Assembly (NCBI GenBank): GCA_039818345.1
Contig: JBCBUC010000021.1
Location: forward strand, 4,240 to 68,239
Source of the DNA: Parvularcula sp039818345
GTDB lineage: Bacteria > Pseudomonadota > Alphaproteobacteria > Caulobacterales > Parvularculaceae
Direction: 5' to 3'
Length of the DNA stretch: 64,000 bases
Positions 35,319 through 44,165 of the stretch are shown piece by piece (position 1 is the stretch's first letter; the number at the start of each line of letters is the position of its first letter). The notes under the pieces were generated by a model. The model did no database searches. It was given only the letters and a program-made list of their open reading frames with translations, and had not been told where the DNA came from. Position numbers and translations under genes: made by a program.

Positions 35319-36230
35319 ATGCTGTTCACCACCAAATCTGCAGCGCAAAAGCGCGTCGATCTCCGCACGATGCTCAGCGATGGCCAGCTCCACGCCTTTC
35401 CCGGCGCCTTCAACCCGCTCTGTGCCCAAGCGATTGAACGAAAGGGATTTGACGGCGTTTATGCGTCGGGGGCAGTGATTGCGGCTGACCTTTGCCTTCC
35501 TGATGTTGGCATCGCCAATCAGGACGAATTCGTGACCCGCGGCAGGCAGATCGCCCGCGTCACCGACCTTCCCACCATTATTGATATCGATACTGGGTTT
35601 GGCGAACCAATGTCCGCCGCCCGTTCGATCCGTTTGATGGAAGAAGCAGGTCTTTCGGCTTGTCATATCGAAGACCAAGTGATGCCGAAGCGCTGTGGTC
35701 ACCTCGACGGCAAAGAGGTGGTGGAAAAGGAGGCAATGGTGCAGCGGATCAGGGCCGCTGTGGCAGGACGGCTCGACAGCAACTTCGTGCTAATCGCTCG
35801 GTCTGATGCGCGGGCGGTTGAAGGCCTCGACCAAGCCATTGATCGGATGAAAGCCTATGTCGATGCCGGCGCCGACATGATCTTCCCTGAGGCGCTGAAA
35901 GACGAAAAAGAGTTCGAGATCGTCCGCGAGGCGCTCGATGTGCCTTTGCTCGCGAACATGACCGAGTTCGGAAAATCGCGTCTCTTCAGCCGGTCCGAAC
36001 TAGAGGGTTTGGGCTATAATGTCGTGATTTATCCAGTCACCACGCTGCGGCTAGCGATGGGCGAGGCGCTGCGCGGTCTCGATCATATCAAGGCCTATGG
36101 TGATCAAAATGGCATCCTCGACAAGATGCAGCATCGCCGGGATCTCTATGATTTGCTGCGGTACGAGGACTACAACGCCTTTGACCAAGACCTCTTCAAT
36201 TTTGACGTGGTCGACACACCGCAAACATGA
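35319..36230 (+). CDS. prpB: Methylisocitrate lyase PrpB
   Basis: The 303-aa enzyme splits 2-methylisocitrate into pyruvate and succinate. The active-site motif Lys-Arg-Cys-Gly-His lies at residues 124-128 and the Mg-binding Asp-Ile-Asp-Thr-Gly-Phe-Gly at 89-95. The ATG at 35319 has AAAAGGA upstream; the frame continues 19 codons further up without a ribosome site. Its stop overlaps the start of a monooxygenase-like gene by 4 bases. Confidence 0.95.
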   Translation: MLFTTKSAAQKRVDLRTMLSDGQLHAFPGAFNPLCAQAIERKGFDGVYASGAVIAADLCLPDVGIANQDEFVTRGRQIARVTDLPTIIDIDTGFGEPMSAARSIRLMEEAGLSACHIEDQVMPKRCGHLDGKEVVEKEAMVQRIRAAVAGRLDSNFVLIARSDARAVEGLDQAIDRMKAYVDAGADMIFPEALKDEKEFEIVREALDVPLLANMTEFGKSRLFSRSELEGLGYNVVIYPVTTLRLAMGEALRGLDHIKAYGDQNGILDKMQHRRDLYDLLRYEDYNAFDQDLFNFDVVDTPQT

Positions 36231-36577
36231 CCGATGCGCCAAGGGCTCGGTTGCCCGAGCCGCCTTATTACGTGGTGATCTTCACCAGTGAAAAGACAGG
36301 CGATGACGCCGCTGGATACGCCGATGCAGCCCAACGCATGGTGGATCTTGCGGAGACGATGCCGGGCTTTCTTGGTTTTCGTTCGGCGACCGGCAGCGAT
36401 GGCTTGGGTATCACCGTAAGCTATTGGCGTTCGGAGGAGGATATCGCACGCTGGCGGGCGCATCCTGAGCACGCGAGCGCGATCGGGTCGGGCAAGGCAC
36501 AATGGTATAGCTGGTATGAAAGCGTGACAGCAAAAGTCGATCGGGTGGTTCATCATCACTTACCCAAGGCCCCATGA
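36227..36577 (+). CDS. Antibiotic biosynthesis monooxygenase (ABM) domain protein
   Basis: The 116-aa product has the ABM ferredoxin-like fold signature: an early Tyr-Val-Val-Ile-Phe strand, a helix, Met-Pro-Gly-Phe-Leu-Gly-Phe, then Gly-Ile-Thr-Val-Ser-Tyr-Trp and Ala-Arg-Trp-Arg-Ala-His-Pro-Glu-His. Members include heme- and quinone-acting monooxygenases and many proteins without known function. ATGA overlap with prpB couples the two genes. A direct role in propionate use is not established. Confidence 0.78.
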   Translation: MTDAPRARLPEPPYYVVIFTSEKTGDDAAGYADAAQRMVDLAETMPGFLGFRSATGSDGLGITVSYWRSEEDIARWRAHPEHASAIGSGKAQWYSWYESVTAKVDRVVHHHLPKAP

Positions 36578-36630
36578 GGCCTTTTTGCTGCCGCGTTCGC
36601 GCGCTACAGTCTCACGGCGTGGAGGTATGG

Positions 36631-37053
36631 ATGGCGATCAAATCTTTTGGGGCGGCAATGGTTTTGTTGATGGCATCAGCGGCTGCCCAGCCCCTGGACG
36701 TCGTCAAAGAGCCCATCGAGCCGATCGAGACGACGGTCTTTTTTGACTATGGTCGGAATGACTTAGGCCCCGCAGGGCTGCTGCTCGTTCGCGAGATTGG
36801 CGGACGTGCGTTGGCGGCAGGCTACACCAAGGTGCGTGTCGAAGGCCATGCCGATGCTGCTGGCCCGAAGTCTCAAAACCTCACAACCGGTGAGGAGCGT
36901 GCCAAGGCTGTGGCCTCTGAATTGATCAAGGCAGGCTTCCGCGCGCGCCATGTGGAAGTGACGTCAGCGGGCGAATCCAAGCCCTTACGCACACACGAAG
37001 ACGAACGCAGCGAACCCCTCAACCGCCGGGCGGAGTTGGTTTTTATCCCTTAG
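36631..37053 (+). CDS. Small OmpA-like periplasmic protein
   Basis: From the ATG at 36631 (GGAGG upstream) the 140-aa product has a signal peptide ending Ala-Ser-Ala-Ala-Ala-Gln and one OmpA-like domain (about residues 30-138): Val-Phe-Phe-Asp-Tyr, Val-Glu-Gly-His-Ala-Asp, and Asn-Arg-Arg-Ala-Glu-Leu, which should bind peptidoglycan. There is no barrel and no lipobox, so it is likely a soluble periplasmic protein. It sits between prpB and prpC, though no metabolic link is apparent. Confidence 0.78.
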   Translation: MAIKSFGAAMVLLMASAAAQPLDVVKEPIEPIETTVFFDYGRNDLGPAGLLLVREIGGRALAAGYTKVRVEGHADAAGPKSQNLTTGEERAKAVASELIKAGFRARHVEVTSAGESKPLRTHEDERSEPLNRRAELVFIP

Positions 37054-37130
37054 AATTTATAACGGGATCGCTCTCCCACCGGACGCTTCGTCGTGCTAGC
37101 GGCTGGCCCAAACAGATGAGGGAGTGCGTT

Positions 37131-38288
37131 ATGGCTGACGAGGTAAAATACGGTCTGGCTGGTGTTTTGGCTGATGACACCGCTGTTTCTAAAGTGGTGC
37201 CGGAGACAAATTCGCTGACCTATCGCGGCTATGCGGTGCAGGATCTGGCGGTCAACGGCAGTTTTGAAGAAACCGCCTACCTGATCTGGAACGGCGAGTT
37301 GCCAACGGCAGGGCAGCTTGAGGAATTCCGGGCTAAAGAACGCGCCGAACGCGGTATCTCTGAAGATCTTCATTACGTCATCCGTCGCTACAACCGCGAT
37401 GCCCATCCGATGGACATGATCCGCAGCTCACTGAGCTTTGCCGGGCAAGAAGACAACAATGCCAATGCTGGGTCGGGGATGACGTCAGAAGGGTTCGACG
37501 CCCAAGGTCTTTATGACCTCAGTGTCAGGATGTATGCCCAGATCCCTGAGATGGTGGCGGCTGAGTATCGTCACAGAATTGGCGAGCGTCCGATTGAATC
37601 TGATCCTTCGCTGACTTGGTCCGAAAACTTCTTCAATATGTGCTTTGGTGAAGTGCCTGCTCCTGAAGTCGTCAAATGCTTCGATGTCTCTATGGTGCTT
37701 TATGCGGAGCATTCCTTTAATGCGTCAACGTTTGCCGCGCGCGTGATCGCATCGACAACATCAGATATTTATTCGGCATGCGTCGGCGGCATCGGCGCAT
37801 TGAAAGGGCCATTGCATGGCGGCGCCAATGAAGCTGTCATGCATATGCTGACCGAAGTGGCGGAGCCTGCGAACGCGAAGCAGTGGATGCTCACCGCCCT
37901 TGAAGAAAAGCGCAAAATCATGGGTTTCGGCCACCGCGTTTATCGCTCAGGCGACAGCCGTGTTCCAACCATGACGGACTATTTCAAAAAAATGGTCGAA
38001 GTGGTCGATACTGATGATGCGAAGAAGTACTGGGAGATGAGCCGGATCCTCGATGACACGATGGTGGAGGCGAAGGGGATCTATCCCAACCTCGATTTCC
38101 CAGCGGGGCCTGCTTACTACCTTATGGGTTTCCCAATCCCGATGTTCACGCCACTTTTTGTGATGGCCAGAATTACGGGGTGGACAGCGCATATCATTGA
38201 GCAGCTCGGCAACAACAAGCTTATTCGTCCATTGTCGGCTTATGTCGGCGAAGCTCAACGCGAATTTGTTCCGATTGAAGAGCGTTAA
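37131..38288 (+). CDS. prpC: 2-methylcitrate synthase PrpC
   Basis: The 385-aa citrate-synthase-fold enzyme condenses propionyl-CoA with oxaloacetate. Active-site landmarks are Ala-Glu-His-Ser-Phe-Asn-Ala-Ser, Gly-Phe-Gly-His-Arg-Val-Tyr and the Asp in Asn-Leu-Asp-Phe-Pro-Ala-Gly. The length and the nearby prpB and prpD favour methylcitrate synthase over the longer housekeeping citrate synthase. GAGGGAG precedes the ATG. No prpR-like regulator or acetyl/propionyl-CoA ligase gene is in the cluster. Confidence 0.9.
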   Translation: MADEVKYGLAGVLADDTAVSKVVPETNSLTYRGYAVQDLAVNGSFEETAYLIWNGELPTAGQLEEFRAKERAERGISEDLHYVIRRYNRDAHPMDMIRSSLSFAGQEDNNANAGSGMTSEGFDAQGLYDLSVRMYAQIPEMVAAEYRHRIGERPIESDPSLTWSENFFNMCFGEVPAPEVVKCFDVSMVLYAEHSFNASTFAARVIASTTSDIYSACVGGIGALKGPLHGGANEAVMHMLTEVAEPANAKQWMLTALEEKRKIMGFGHRVYRSGDSRVPTMTDYFKKMVEVVDTDDAKKYWEMSRILDDTMVEAKGIYPNLDFPAGPAYYLMGFPIPMFTPLFVMARITGWTAHIIEQLGNNKLIRPLSAYVGEAQREFVPIEER

Positions 38289-38360
38289 ACCCCAACACGA
38301 AACCTGCCATTGGAATGGTGTTTTGATCCTCCGGCTCGGCTTTTTTAGGAAACCACATTA

Positions 38361-38756
38361 GTGAACACTCGTGCGTCTGTGCTCGGGCCTGATGGTCCAG
38401 CGGTCATTCTCTCTGGGCTTTGCCTGCTGCACTGTCTTGCGCTTCCGGTGCTCGCCTCGCTGGTGCCAGCATTCGGCGTTTTGTTTGACCACGAATGGCT
38501 TCACCGCGGCTTGGTTTTGCTTGCAGTCCCCTTCACCGTCACGGCGCTCTTGAACGGCGGTCTCAACCAACGCGCGGTGGTATTTGCAGTGGCCGCTCTC
38601 ACAGGCCTCGCCTTGCTTGTGGCCGCGGTTTTTGTCGAAGCTTTTCATGATTGGGAGACACCCATGACGGTGATCGGCGCGGTTGTTCTGGCCAGCGCGC
38701 ATGTTTGGCGATGGCGTCTCCTTCACGTGAATCAAGCTGGCCGCGGCGCGTCGTGA
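38361..38756 (+). CDS. MerC domain membrane protein
   Basis: The 131-aa product has four hydrophobic helices and an early Cys-Leu-Leu-His-Cys motif within the first helix, the mark of MerC-type mercury-uptake proteins and their many chromosomal relatives. No merA, merT or merR is nearby, so a metal role other than mercury, or none, is possible. The start is GTG and its stop overlaps the next GTG by 4 bases. Confidence 0.75.
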   Translation: MNTRASVLGPDGPAVILSGLCLLHCLALPVLASLVPAFGVLFDHEWLHRGLVLLAVPFTVTALLNGGLNQRAVVFAVAALTGLALLVAAVFVEAFHDWETPMTVIGAVVLASAHVWRWRLLHVNQAGRGAS

Positions 38757-39196
38757 CAACGCGGCCGCGGTTTCATCTCGCCTTTCCCGTGGATGATCTA
38801 GAAGCGGCACGATCTTTCTATAGCGACATCCTTCAGTGCCCGGAGGGGCGCGAAGCCAAAGGGCAATGGATCGATTTTGATTTCTACGGCCATCAAATCG
38901 TCACCCATTTGTCACCGGGCGACTGTGCTCAAAGCAAGGCCAATGCTGTTGACGGTCACGATGTGCCCGCCCGTCACTTTGGACTGATCCTTGATTGGCG
39001 GGATTGGGAGCTTTTGCGTGATCGGCTGAAGGCCGCCTCTGTCCCTTTTATCATCGAACCCTATATCCGGTTCGAAGGCAGAACTGGTGAGCAGGCAACA
39101 ATGTTCGTGCGCGACCCTGCGGGCAATGCTCTGGAATTCAAAGCGTTCCGGGATGAAGCCATGATCTTTGCCAAAACGCTGACGGAGGATGAGTGA
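38753..39196 (+). CDS. VOC/glyoxalase superfamily protein
   Basis: From the GTG at 38753, which overlaps the merC-like stop (GTGA), the product is 147 aa. It has the two beta-alpha-beta units of the vicinal oxygen chelate fold: Phe-His-Leu-Ala-Phe-Pro-Val, Arg-Ser-Phe-Tyr-Ser-Asp-Ile-Leu, Arg-His-Phe-Gly-Leu and Phe-Val-Arg-Asp-Pro-Ala-Gly-Asn-Ala-Leu-Glu-Phe-Lys. The metal ligands His and Glu are present. Reaction unknown; the group covers glyoxalases, dioxygenases and resistance proteins. Confidence 0.82.
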   Translation: MTTRPRFHLAFPVDDLEAARSFYSDILQCPEGREAKGQWIDFDFYGHQIVTHLSPGDCAQSKANAVDGHDVPARHFGLILDWRDWELLRDRLKAASVPFIIEPYIRFEGRTGEQATMFVRDPAGNALEFKAFRDEAMIFAKTLTEDE

Positions 39197-39471
39197 TGGA
39201 TATTCAGCGCCAGGAGGACGATAGCAAAGGCCGCTATCACGTTACCGTTGATGGGCACACAGCGGAAATGACCTATTCTCGCGCAGGCGAGAGCATGATC
39301 ATCATCGATCACACGGGCGTGCCTGATGCCTTGCGCGGGAAGGGCGTCGGTGTCGCGCTGGTCAAGCGGGGCGTTGAGGATGCGCGGGCTGAGGGCCGAA
39401 AGATCTTGCCGCTTTGTCCCTATGCCAAGGCGCAAATCGAAAAGCATCCTGAGTGGCAGGACGTGCTTTAA
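39196..39471 (+). CDS. Small GNAT-like acetyltransferase (YidJ/NATD1 type)
   Basis: The 91-aa product is a minimal GNAT domain with the acetyl-CoA loop Arg-Gly-Lys-Gly-Val-Gly near residue 50 and the C-terminal Pro-Leu-Cys-Pro-Tyr-Ala-Lys-Ala motif that marks the YidJ/NATD1 subgroup. The ATG overlaps the stop of the VOC gene (TGATG); a GTG one codon earlier is also possible. It ends a three-gene unit. Substrate unknown. Confidence 0.8.
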   Translation: MDIQRQEDDSKGRYHVTVDGHTAEMTYSRAGESMIIIDHTGVPDALRGKGVGVALVKRGVEDARAEGRKILPLCPYAKAQIEKHPEWQDVL

Positions 39472-39473
39472 CG

Positions 39474-40157
39474 TCAGTAGACTTTCATAATTTGATCGAG
39501 CGGTTTTTTCCTCAAAGCATGTTCAGGAACCGTTGCGACGTCTGATGCGTGGCCCACGACAATGATCATCATAGGTTTCTCCGTTGCCGGGCGGCCAAGC
39601 TCGTCATTGAGAAACTTCATCGGGTTGGGTGTGTGGGTCAGCGTCGCAAGCCCGGCTTGATGCAGAGCACAAAGAAGAAACCCGCAAGCCAGGCCAACAC
39701 TCTCGGTGACATAATAGTTCTTCTTGTCATCACCTTCATCAACACCGCCGCGCTTTTGCGCAAAGGGGACAATCAAGAAAGGTGCTGTCTCCAAAAAAGG
39801 TTTTGCCGCATCCGTGCCAATTGGCGCGAGGGCGTCGAGCCATTCTTGCCCTGCCTTGCCGCCGTAAAAGGCGCGCTCTTCTTCTTCAGCGGCTTCGCGG
39901 ATCCGCCGTTTGACAGCGCGGCTCTCCACCACGGCAAAAAACCAGGGCTGGTGGTTGGCGCCCGATGGTGCGAGCCCCGCTGCCGCGATTGCGTGTTCGA
40001 TCGCTTCGCGCGGCACGGGCCGATCGGAGAAATCGCGGATCGTATGGCGGTTCCGCATTCTATCCTTAAAGGCCGCGGCCGCCGCAACACTTTGGTCGTC
40101 GGTCAGCGGCTCTGGCCCGCCGACCTCTCTTAACAGTCTGTGCTTCTCGTCGCTCAT
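39474..40157 (-). CDS. Nitroreductase family flavoprotein
   Basis: The 227-aa FMN-dependent oxidoreductase has Arg-Arg/His-Thr-Ile-Arg-Asp-Phe near residue 38, Pro-Ser-Gly-Ala-Asn-His-Gln-Pro-Trp near 64 and a late Gly-His-Ala region. The Ser-Gly-Ala-Asn-His-Gln-Pro-Trp form and overall layout resemble the iodotyrosine-deiodinase branch, which can act on halogenated tyrosines, but the substrate is not shown by sequence. It is convergent with the GNAT gene, 2 bases apart. Confidence 0.85.
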   Translation of the reverse strand: MSDEKHRLLREVGGPEPLTDDQSVAAAAAFKDRMRNRHTIRDFSDRPVPREAIEHAIAAAGLAPSGANHQPWFFAVVESRAVKRRIREAAEEEERAFYGGKAGQEWLDALAPIGTDAAKPFLETAPFLIVPFAQKRGGVDEGDDKKNYYVTESVGLACGFLLCALHQAGLATLTHTPNPMKFLNDELGRPATEKPMMIIVVGHASDVATVPEHALRKKPLDQIMKVY

Positions 40158-40302
40158 AGGCCCTCATCCTCGGGCCATGCGGTGATGGTCAAGAGTTTCA
40201 CCCAAGATGCAGAAACAGACCCCGATGTTAACGACCTGATAACCGTCCTCACCGATCCTTTAACCACGCGCCGCTTCGTCCATTTCTAGGGAACTTTTTC
40301 TT

Positions 40303-41694
40303 ATGCCGCTCAATCTTTCTGTTCCGACCTCGGCAGAGCTGAAACCAAAGATCGTGGTGATCGGCGTCGGGGGCGCTGGCGGCAATGCGGTCAACAACAT
40401 GATCGAAAGCGAGCTGGATGGCGTGACCTTCGTCTGCGCCAACACGGACGCGCAGGCGGTTGGCCTCTCGAAGGCAGAGCAAAAGATTCAACTGGGGACC
40501 GGCGTGACGCAAGGCCTCGGCGCGGGTTCTCGGCCACAGATTGGTGAAGCGGCGGCGGAAGAAAGCCTTGATGAGGTCATGGCCGCGCTTGACGGGGCCA
40601 ATATGCTGTTTATCACCGCTGGTATGGGCGGCGGCACAGGCACAGGTGCTGCGCCTGTGATTGCCAAGGCAGCACGCGATCTTGGTATCTTGACCGTCGG
40701 TGTGGTGACCAAACCATTTGCTTTTGAAGGCCAGCGCCGGATGCGCATTGCTGACGAAGGCATTGATGAGCTTTCCCGCCATGTCGACACGCTGCTGATC
40801 ATTCCCAACCAGAATCTTTTCCGCTTGGCGGATGAAAACACGACCTTCGCTGATGCCTTTGGCATGGCTGACCGCGTGCTTTACTCTGGTGTCCGCGGGA
40901 TCACCGATCTGATGATCGTTCCTGGTCACATCAATCTTGACTTTGCAGACGTCCGCACGGTGATGAGTGAGATGGGCAAAGCGATGATGGGTACTGGCGA
41001 ATGCCAGGGCGACAACCGCGCGTCTGAAGCAGCTGCCGCCGCGATCTCCAACCCGCTGCTTGATGAAATGTCGCTTAAGGGTGCCAAGGGTGTGCTGATC
41101 AACATCACCGGCGGGCTCGACATGAAACTGTTCGAAGTCGATGAGGCAGCGAATGCGATCCGCTCAGAGGTTGATCCGGAGGCTAACATCATCGTCGGCT
41201 CCACCTTTGACCAAAGCCTCGAAGGCACGATCCGGGTGTCGGTCGTTGCGACAGGCATCGACGGCGCCGACGAGCGCATCGTTGCGCCGCGCCCACAAAC
41301 GGTTAAGACGGCTGCGGCCCAGGCCGTGCAGCGTCCGCAAACCGTGCCAGCTCATCCGGTTCCTGCAACGCCGCCCGAAGCTGAACCGCTGGTCGCTGCG
41401 CTGACGCCTGATATGGATGCCAATCCGGTGGGAGACGTTCATGAGCGTATCCGCCGTATGCTGACCGAAGATCCGGTGCCAGCGCGTGAGGAGCTGAGAA
41501 AATCAAATCGTGGCCGCGCGAACCCGTTCCGCGGTAAGCCTGTCTCGACGCTCGAGACCGCCATGGGTCTGTTGCGCGATACGCTGAAGCCGAACAGATC
41601 TGAGGAGCTAACCCGCCGCGCGCCGTCGGCCAAACCGCTGACCGACGATGACGACGAGGTCGAAGTTCCAGCCTTTCTGCGTCGGCAGAACTAA
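40303..41694 (+). CDS. ftsZ: Cell division GTPase FtsZ
   Basis: The 463-aa protein is a tubulin-like GTPase that forms the division ring. The GTP loop GGGTGTG is at residues 109-115, the N-terminal Gly-Val-Gly-Gly-Ala-Gly-Gly-Asn at 21-28, and the NxxDF-type synergy region and C-terminal Pro-Ala-Phe-Leu-Arg-Arg-Gln peptide that binds FtsA are intact, so it should be functional. A disordered linker spans about residues 320-445. It stands alone: no ftsA, ftsQ, ddl or mur genes flank it, so it is either a relocated single copy or a second ftsZ. AGGGAA precedes the ATG. Confidence 0.95.
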   Translation: MPLNLSVPTSAELKPKIVVIGVGGAGGNAVNNMIESELDGVTFVCANTDAQAVGLSKAEQKIQLGTGVTQGLGAGSRPQIGEAAAEESLDEVMAALDGANMLFITAGMGGGTGTGAAPVIAKAARDLGILTVGVVTKPFAFEGQRRMRIADEGIDELSRHVDTLLIIPNQNLFRLADENTTFADAFGMADRVLYSGVRGITDLMIVPGHINLDFADVRTVMSEMGKAMMGTGECQGDNRASEAAAAAISNPLLDEMSLKGAKGVLINITGGLDMKLFEVDEAANAIRSEVDPEANIIVGSTFDQSLEGTIRVSVVATGIDGADERIVAPRPQTVKTAAAQAVQRPQTVPAHPVPATPPEAEPLVAALTPDMDANPVGDVHERIRRMLTEDPVPAREELRKSNRGRANPFRGKPVSTLETAMGLLRDTLKPNRSEELTRRAPSAKPLTDDDDEVEVPAFLRRQN

Positions 41695-41756
41695 AAGGTC
41701 TTGGTCAAGACCGCAGTGGTGACCTGAAGGGCGACCGCCGCTAATGGCTGGCGCCT

Positions 41757-42446
41757 ATGTCTGATCTTGCAAAACGTCTTTCCGCTGAAGCTGCCCTTGA
41801 TCTGGTCGAGGACGGCATGGTCATGGGTCTCGGGACTGGATCCACCGCCAACTTTTTCCTTCAGGGATTAGGGCAGAAAATTCGCGCGGGTATGGACCTT
41901 CGCGGTGTGCCAACGTCCAAGGCTTCAGAGGCCCTCGCGATCGAACATGGCGTCACCATCATCACCCCAGATGAAACAACGGTGATCGATCTGGATGTCG
42001 ACGGCGCCGATGAGATCACACCGGATGGGGCAATCATCAAAGGTGGAGGCGGCGCACTGTTACGCGAGAAGATCGTTGCGCGCGCGGCCAACCAATTCGT
42101 TGTCATCGCGGACGCGTCCAAACGAGTGAAGACGCTTGGCGCCTTTCCGCTTCCCGTCGAGATTGAGACCTTCGCTGCCTCACTTACGATCCGCGCCATC
42201 CGTGAAGTCCTTACAGAAAATGGTTTTTCTGAGGCGAAGCTGACCCTGCGCCCCGGTAAAGAGGGCGGTTTTTTCGTGTCGGATGGCGGAAACCTGGTGG
42301 TCGATCTTGCCCTTGAACGCATTCACGACCCTGAGGCGCTCGACCAGGCGTTGACGATGTTGCCCGGTGTTGTGACCACAGGGCTTTTTCTTGGCCTCAA
42401 TCCAAAGCAGTTGCTCGCTTCTGAGGATGGTCTGATCGATAAGTGA
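41757..42446 (+). CDS. rpiA: Ribose-5-phosphate isomerase A
   Basis: The 229-aa enzyme interconverts ribose 5-phosphate and ribulose 5-phosphate in the pentose phosphate pathway. Family motifs are Gly-Leu-Gly-Thr-Gly-Ser-Thr-Ala, Asp-Val-Asp-Gly-Ala-Asp-Glu, and Lys-Gly-Gly-Gly-Gly-Ala-Leu-Leu-Arg-Glu-Lys, containing the catalytic Asp, Glu and Lys. It is followed by gor, about 90 bases away; linking NADPH-yielding and NADPH-using steps makes sense but co-transcription is not proven. Confidence 0.95.
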   Translation: MSDLAKRLSAEAALDLVEDGMVMGLGTGSTANFFLQGLGQKIRAGMDLRGVPTSKASEALAIEHGVTIITPDETTVIDLDVDGADEITPDGAIIKGGGGALLREKIVARAANQFVVIADASKRVKTLGAFPLPVEIETFAASLTIRAIREVLTENGFSEAKLTLRPGKEGGFFVSDGGNLVVDLALERIHDPEALDQALTMLPGVVTTGLFLGLNPKQLLASEDGLIDK

Positions 42447-42534
42447 GCGCGTCTTTTGACATCAGCCGCTTGAAGTTGCGCAGCCATTGGCCAACTCTAC
42501 TCCTCTCCAACCCTCAAAAGGGGCAAAGCTTGAT

Positions 42535-43899
42535 ATGTCTTACGATTACGATCTCTTCGTTATTGGCGCTGGATCTGGCGGGGTGCGGGCTGCACGCTTA
42601 GCCGCCCAGGCGGGGTTCAAGGTGGCTTGCGCGGAAGAGAGCAAGCCCGGCGGGACGTGCGTGGTTCGCGGCTGCGTGCCTAAGAAATTCTTCGTCTACG
42701 CCTCAGAGTTCGGTCATGCGATGGAGAACGCCAAAGGGTATGGCTGGTCCTTCCCCGAAGCGCCCGAGCATGATTGGGCGACCCTGCGAGACAACGTGCA
42801 GACCGAGGTTAATCGCCTTTCGTCGATCTACACCAACATCCTTGAGAACAACGGCGTTGATCACTTTAAAAGCCGTGCCGTTTTGGCTGATGCGCACACG
42901 ATCCATATCGTTGACGAGGATCGCCAGGTCACGGCGGAGAAAATTCTGATCGCCACCGGTGGTCGTCCGGTGCGGGACGAAAGCGTGCCCGGCCACGAGC
43001 ATGGCATCGTCTCTGATGATGCTTTTCATTTGCCCGAACTCCCCAAGCGAGCAGTCGTTGCGGGCGGCGGCTATATTGCGCTGGAGTTTGCTTATATTCT
43101 TGCTGGCCTGGGCGTGGATGTCACCTTGGTTTATCGGGGTGAGCGTGTGTTGCGGGGGTTTGAGCCTGACCTTGCTGACTATGTTGAAAGCAACATGGAG
43201 CGTGCGGGGATTACCTATGTCAATAATACAGTCTTTACAAAGATAGAAAAGACAGAAACGTCCACGAACGTGCATCTCCTGAACGGCGACGTCCTATCCA
43301 CCGATTTGGTGTTTTGGGCGATCGGCCGAACGCCCAACACGCGCGGTTTGGGCATGGAACGGACGGGGGTCGAAACTGACCGCACGGGCGCGATCATTGT
43401 CAACGAAGATAGCCAAAGCTCCGTACCCAATATTTTTGCCGTCGGAGATGTCACCAACCGGGTAAACCTGACACCTGTTGCGATCCGCGAGGCAGCCGCC
43501 TTTGTTGATACCCAGTTTAAGAACAATCCTCGCCGGATGGATTATGATGCCATCCCCAAGGCCGTGTTTACCCAGCCGCCTGTCGCAACGGTTGGTCATA
43601 CGGCTGAAGAAGCGCGGGCCGCCGGCTATAGTGTTGATGTCTATAAGGCAGACTTCCGTGCGATGAAGAATATCCTCGCGCAAAATCCTGAGCGGGTGAT
43701 CATGAAGCTCGTGGTCTGTCAGAAAACAGATCAAGTGCTTGGCTGTCACATGGCCGGCGACGAGACGCCGGAGATTATCCAGGCGATCGCGATTGCGGTG
43801 AAAGCAGGGGTGACCAAGGCGGAGTTTGACGCCACCTGCGCGCTTCACCCGTCTGTGGCAGAAGAGATCGTCACGATGACCACGAAGGTGGAGAACTGA
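42535..43899 (+). CDS. gor: Glutathione-disulfide reductase
   Basis: The 454-aa FAD enzyme reduces GSSG with NADPH. The FAD loop Gly-Ala-Gly-Ser-Gly-Gly is at residues 11-16, the redox pair Cys42/Cys47 in Gly-Thr-Cys-Val-Val-Arg-Gly-Cys-Val-Pro-Lys, and the active His-Pro-Ser-Val-Ala-Glu-Glu lies near the C-terminus. I prefer the ATG at 42535 (AAGGGG upstream); a TTG 16 codons earlier would add a non-homologous tail. The GST gene at 12.7 kb and possibly the MAPEG gene suggest active glutathione metabolism. Confidence 0.93.
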   Translation: MSYDYDLFVIGAGSGGVRAARLAAQAGFKVACAEESKPGGTCVVRGCVPKKFFVYASEFGHAMENAKGYGWSFPEAPEHDWATLRDNVQTEVNRLSSIYTNILENNGVDHFKSRAVLADAHTIHIVDEDRQVTAEKILIATGGRPVRDESVPGHEHGIVSDDAFHLPELPKRAVVAGGGYIALEFAYILAGLGVDVTLVYRGERVLRGFEPDLADYVESNMERAGITYVNNTVFTKIEKTETSTNVHLLNGDVLSTDLVFWAIGRTPNTRGLGMERTGVETDRTGAIIVNEDSQSSVPNIFAVGDVTNRVNLTPVAIREAAAFVDTQFKNNPRRMDYDAIPKAVFTQPPVATVGHTAEEARAAGYSVDVYKADFRAMKNILAQNPERVIMKLVVCQKTDQVLGCHMAGDETPEIIQAIAIAVKAGVTKAEFDATCALHPSVAEEIVTMTTKVEN

Positions 43900-43901
43900 T
43901 T

Positions 43902-44153
43902 GTGGCACAAAGACAACGGCAACGCATGTCACGACCTGTGCTGATGATCCTTTATCTTGGATCGATGATTGTGGCATTGCTTGGCGCGGCGTTGCTTTAT
44001 GTCGTTGTCAGTTTTGCGGGTGCTCTTACGCCTTCACACGTGGCGTTTCCATTGATTTGGTACATCAGTTTCGCCCCCTTCGTGATCTTTGGTTTCGTTA
44101 TGATTTTTGCACCGACCTTGGTGTATCTTTTGGAACGAAGCGACCGACGATAA
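43902..44153 (+). CDS. Small two-pass membrane protein, 83 aa
   Basis: The GTG start lies 2 bases after the gor stop with GTGGAG upstream. A basic N-terminus (several Arg and Gln) is followed by two hydrophobic helices (about residues 12-40 and 47-73) and a basic tail. No family is recognised. It lies between gor and trkA, 12 bases before the latter, so it probably belongs to the same operon. Confidence 0.6.
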   Translation: MAQRQRQRMSRPVLMILYLGSMIVALLGAALLYVVVSFAGALTPSHVAFPLIWYISFAPFVIFGFVMIFAPTLVYLLERSDRR

Positions 44154-44165
44154 AGCGGGCCCATT

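Noticed and set aside
38289..38360. Possible terminator after prpC
   Set aside because: The short CCATT/AATGG pairing and the later T-run do not form a convincing stem plus T-tract.
41697..41712. GGTCTT/AAGACC hairpin after ftsZ
   Set aside because: A 6-bp stem without a T-run is too weak to call a terminator.
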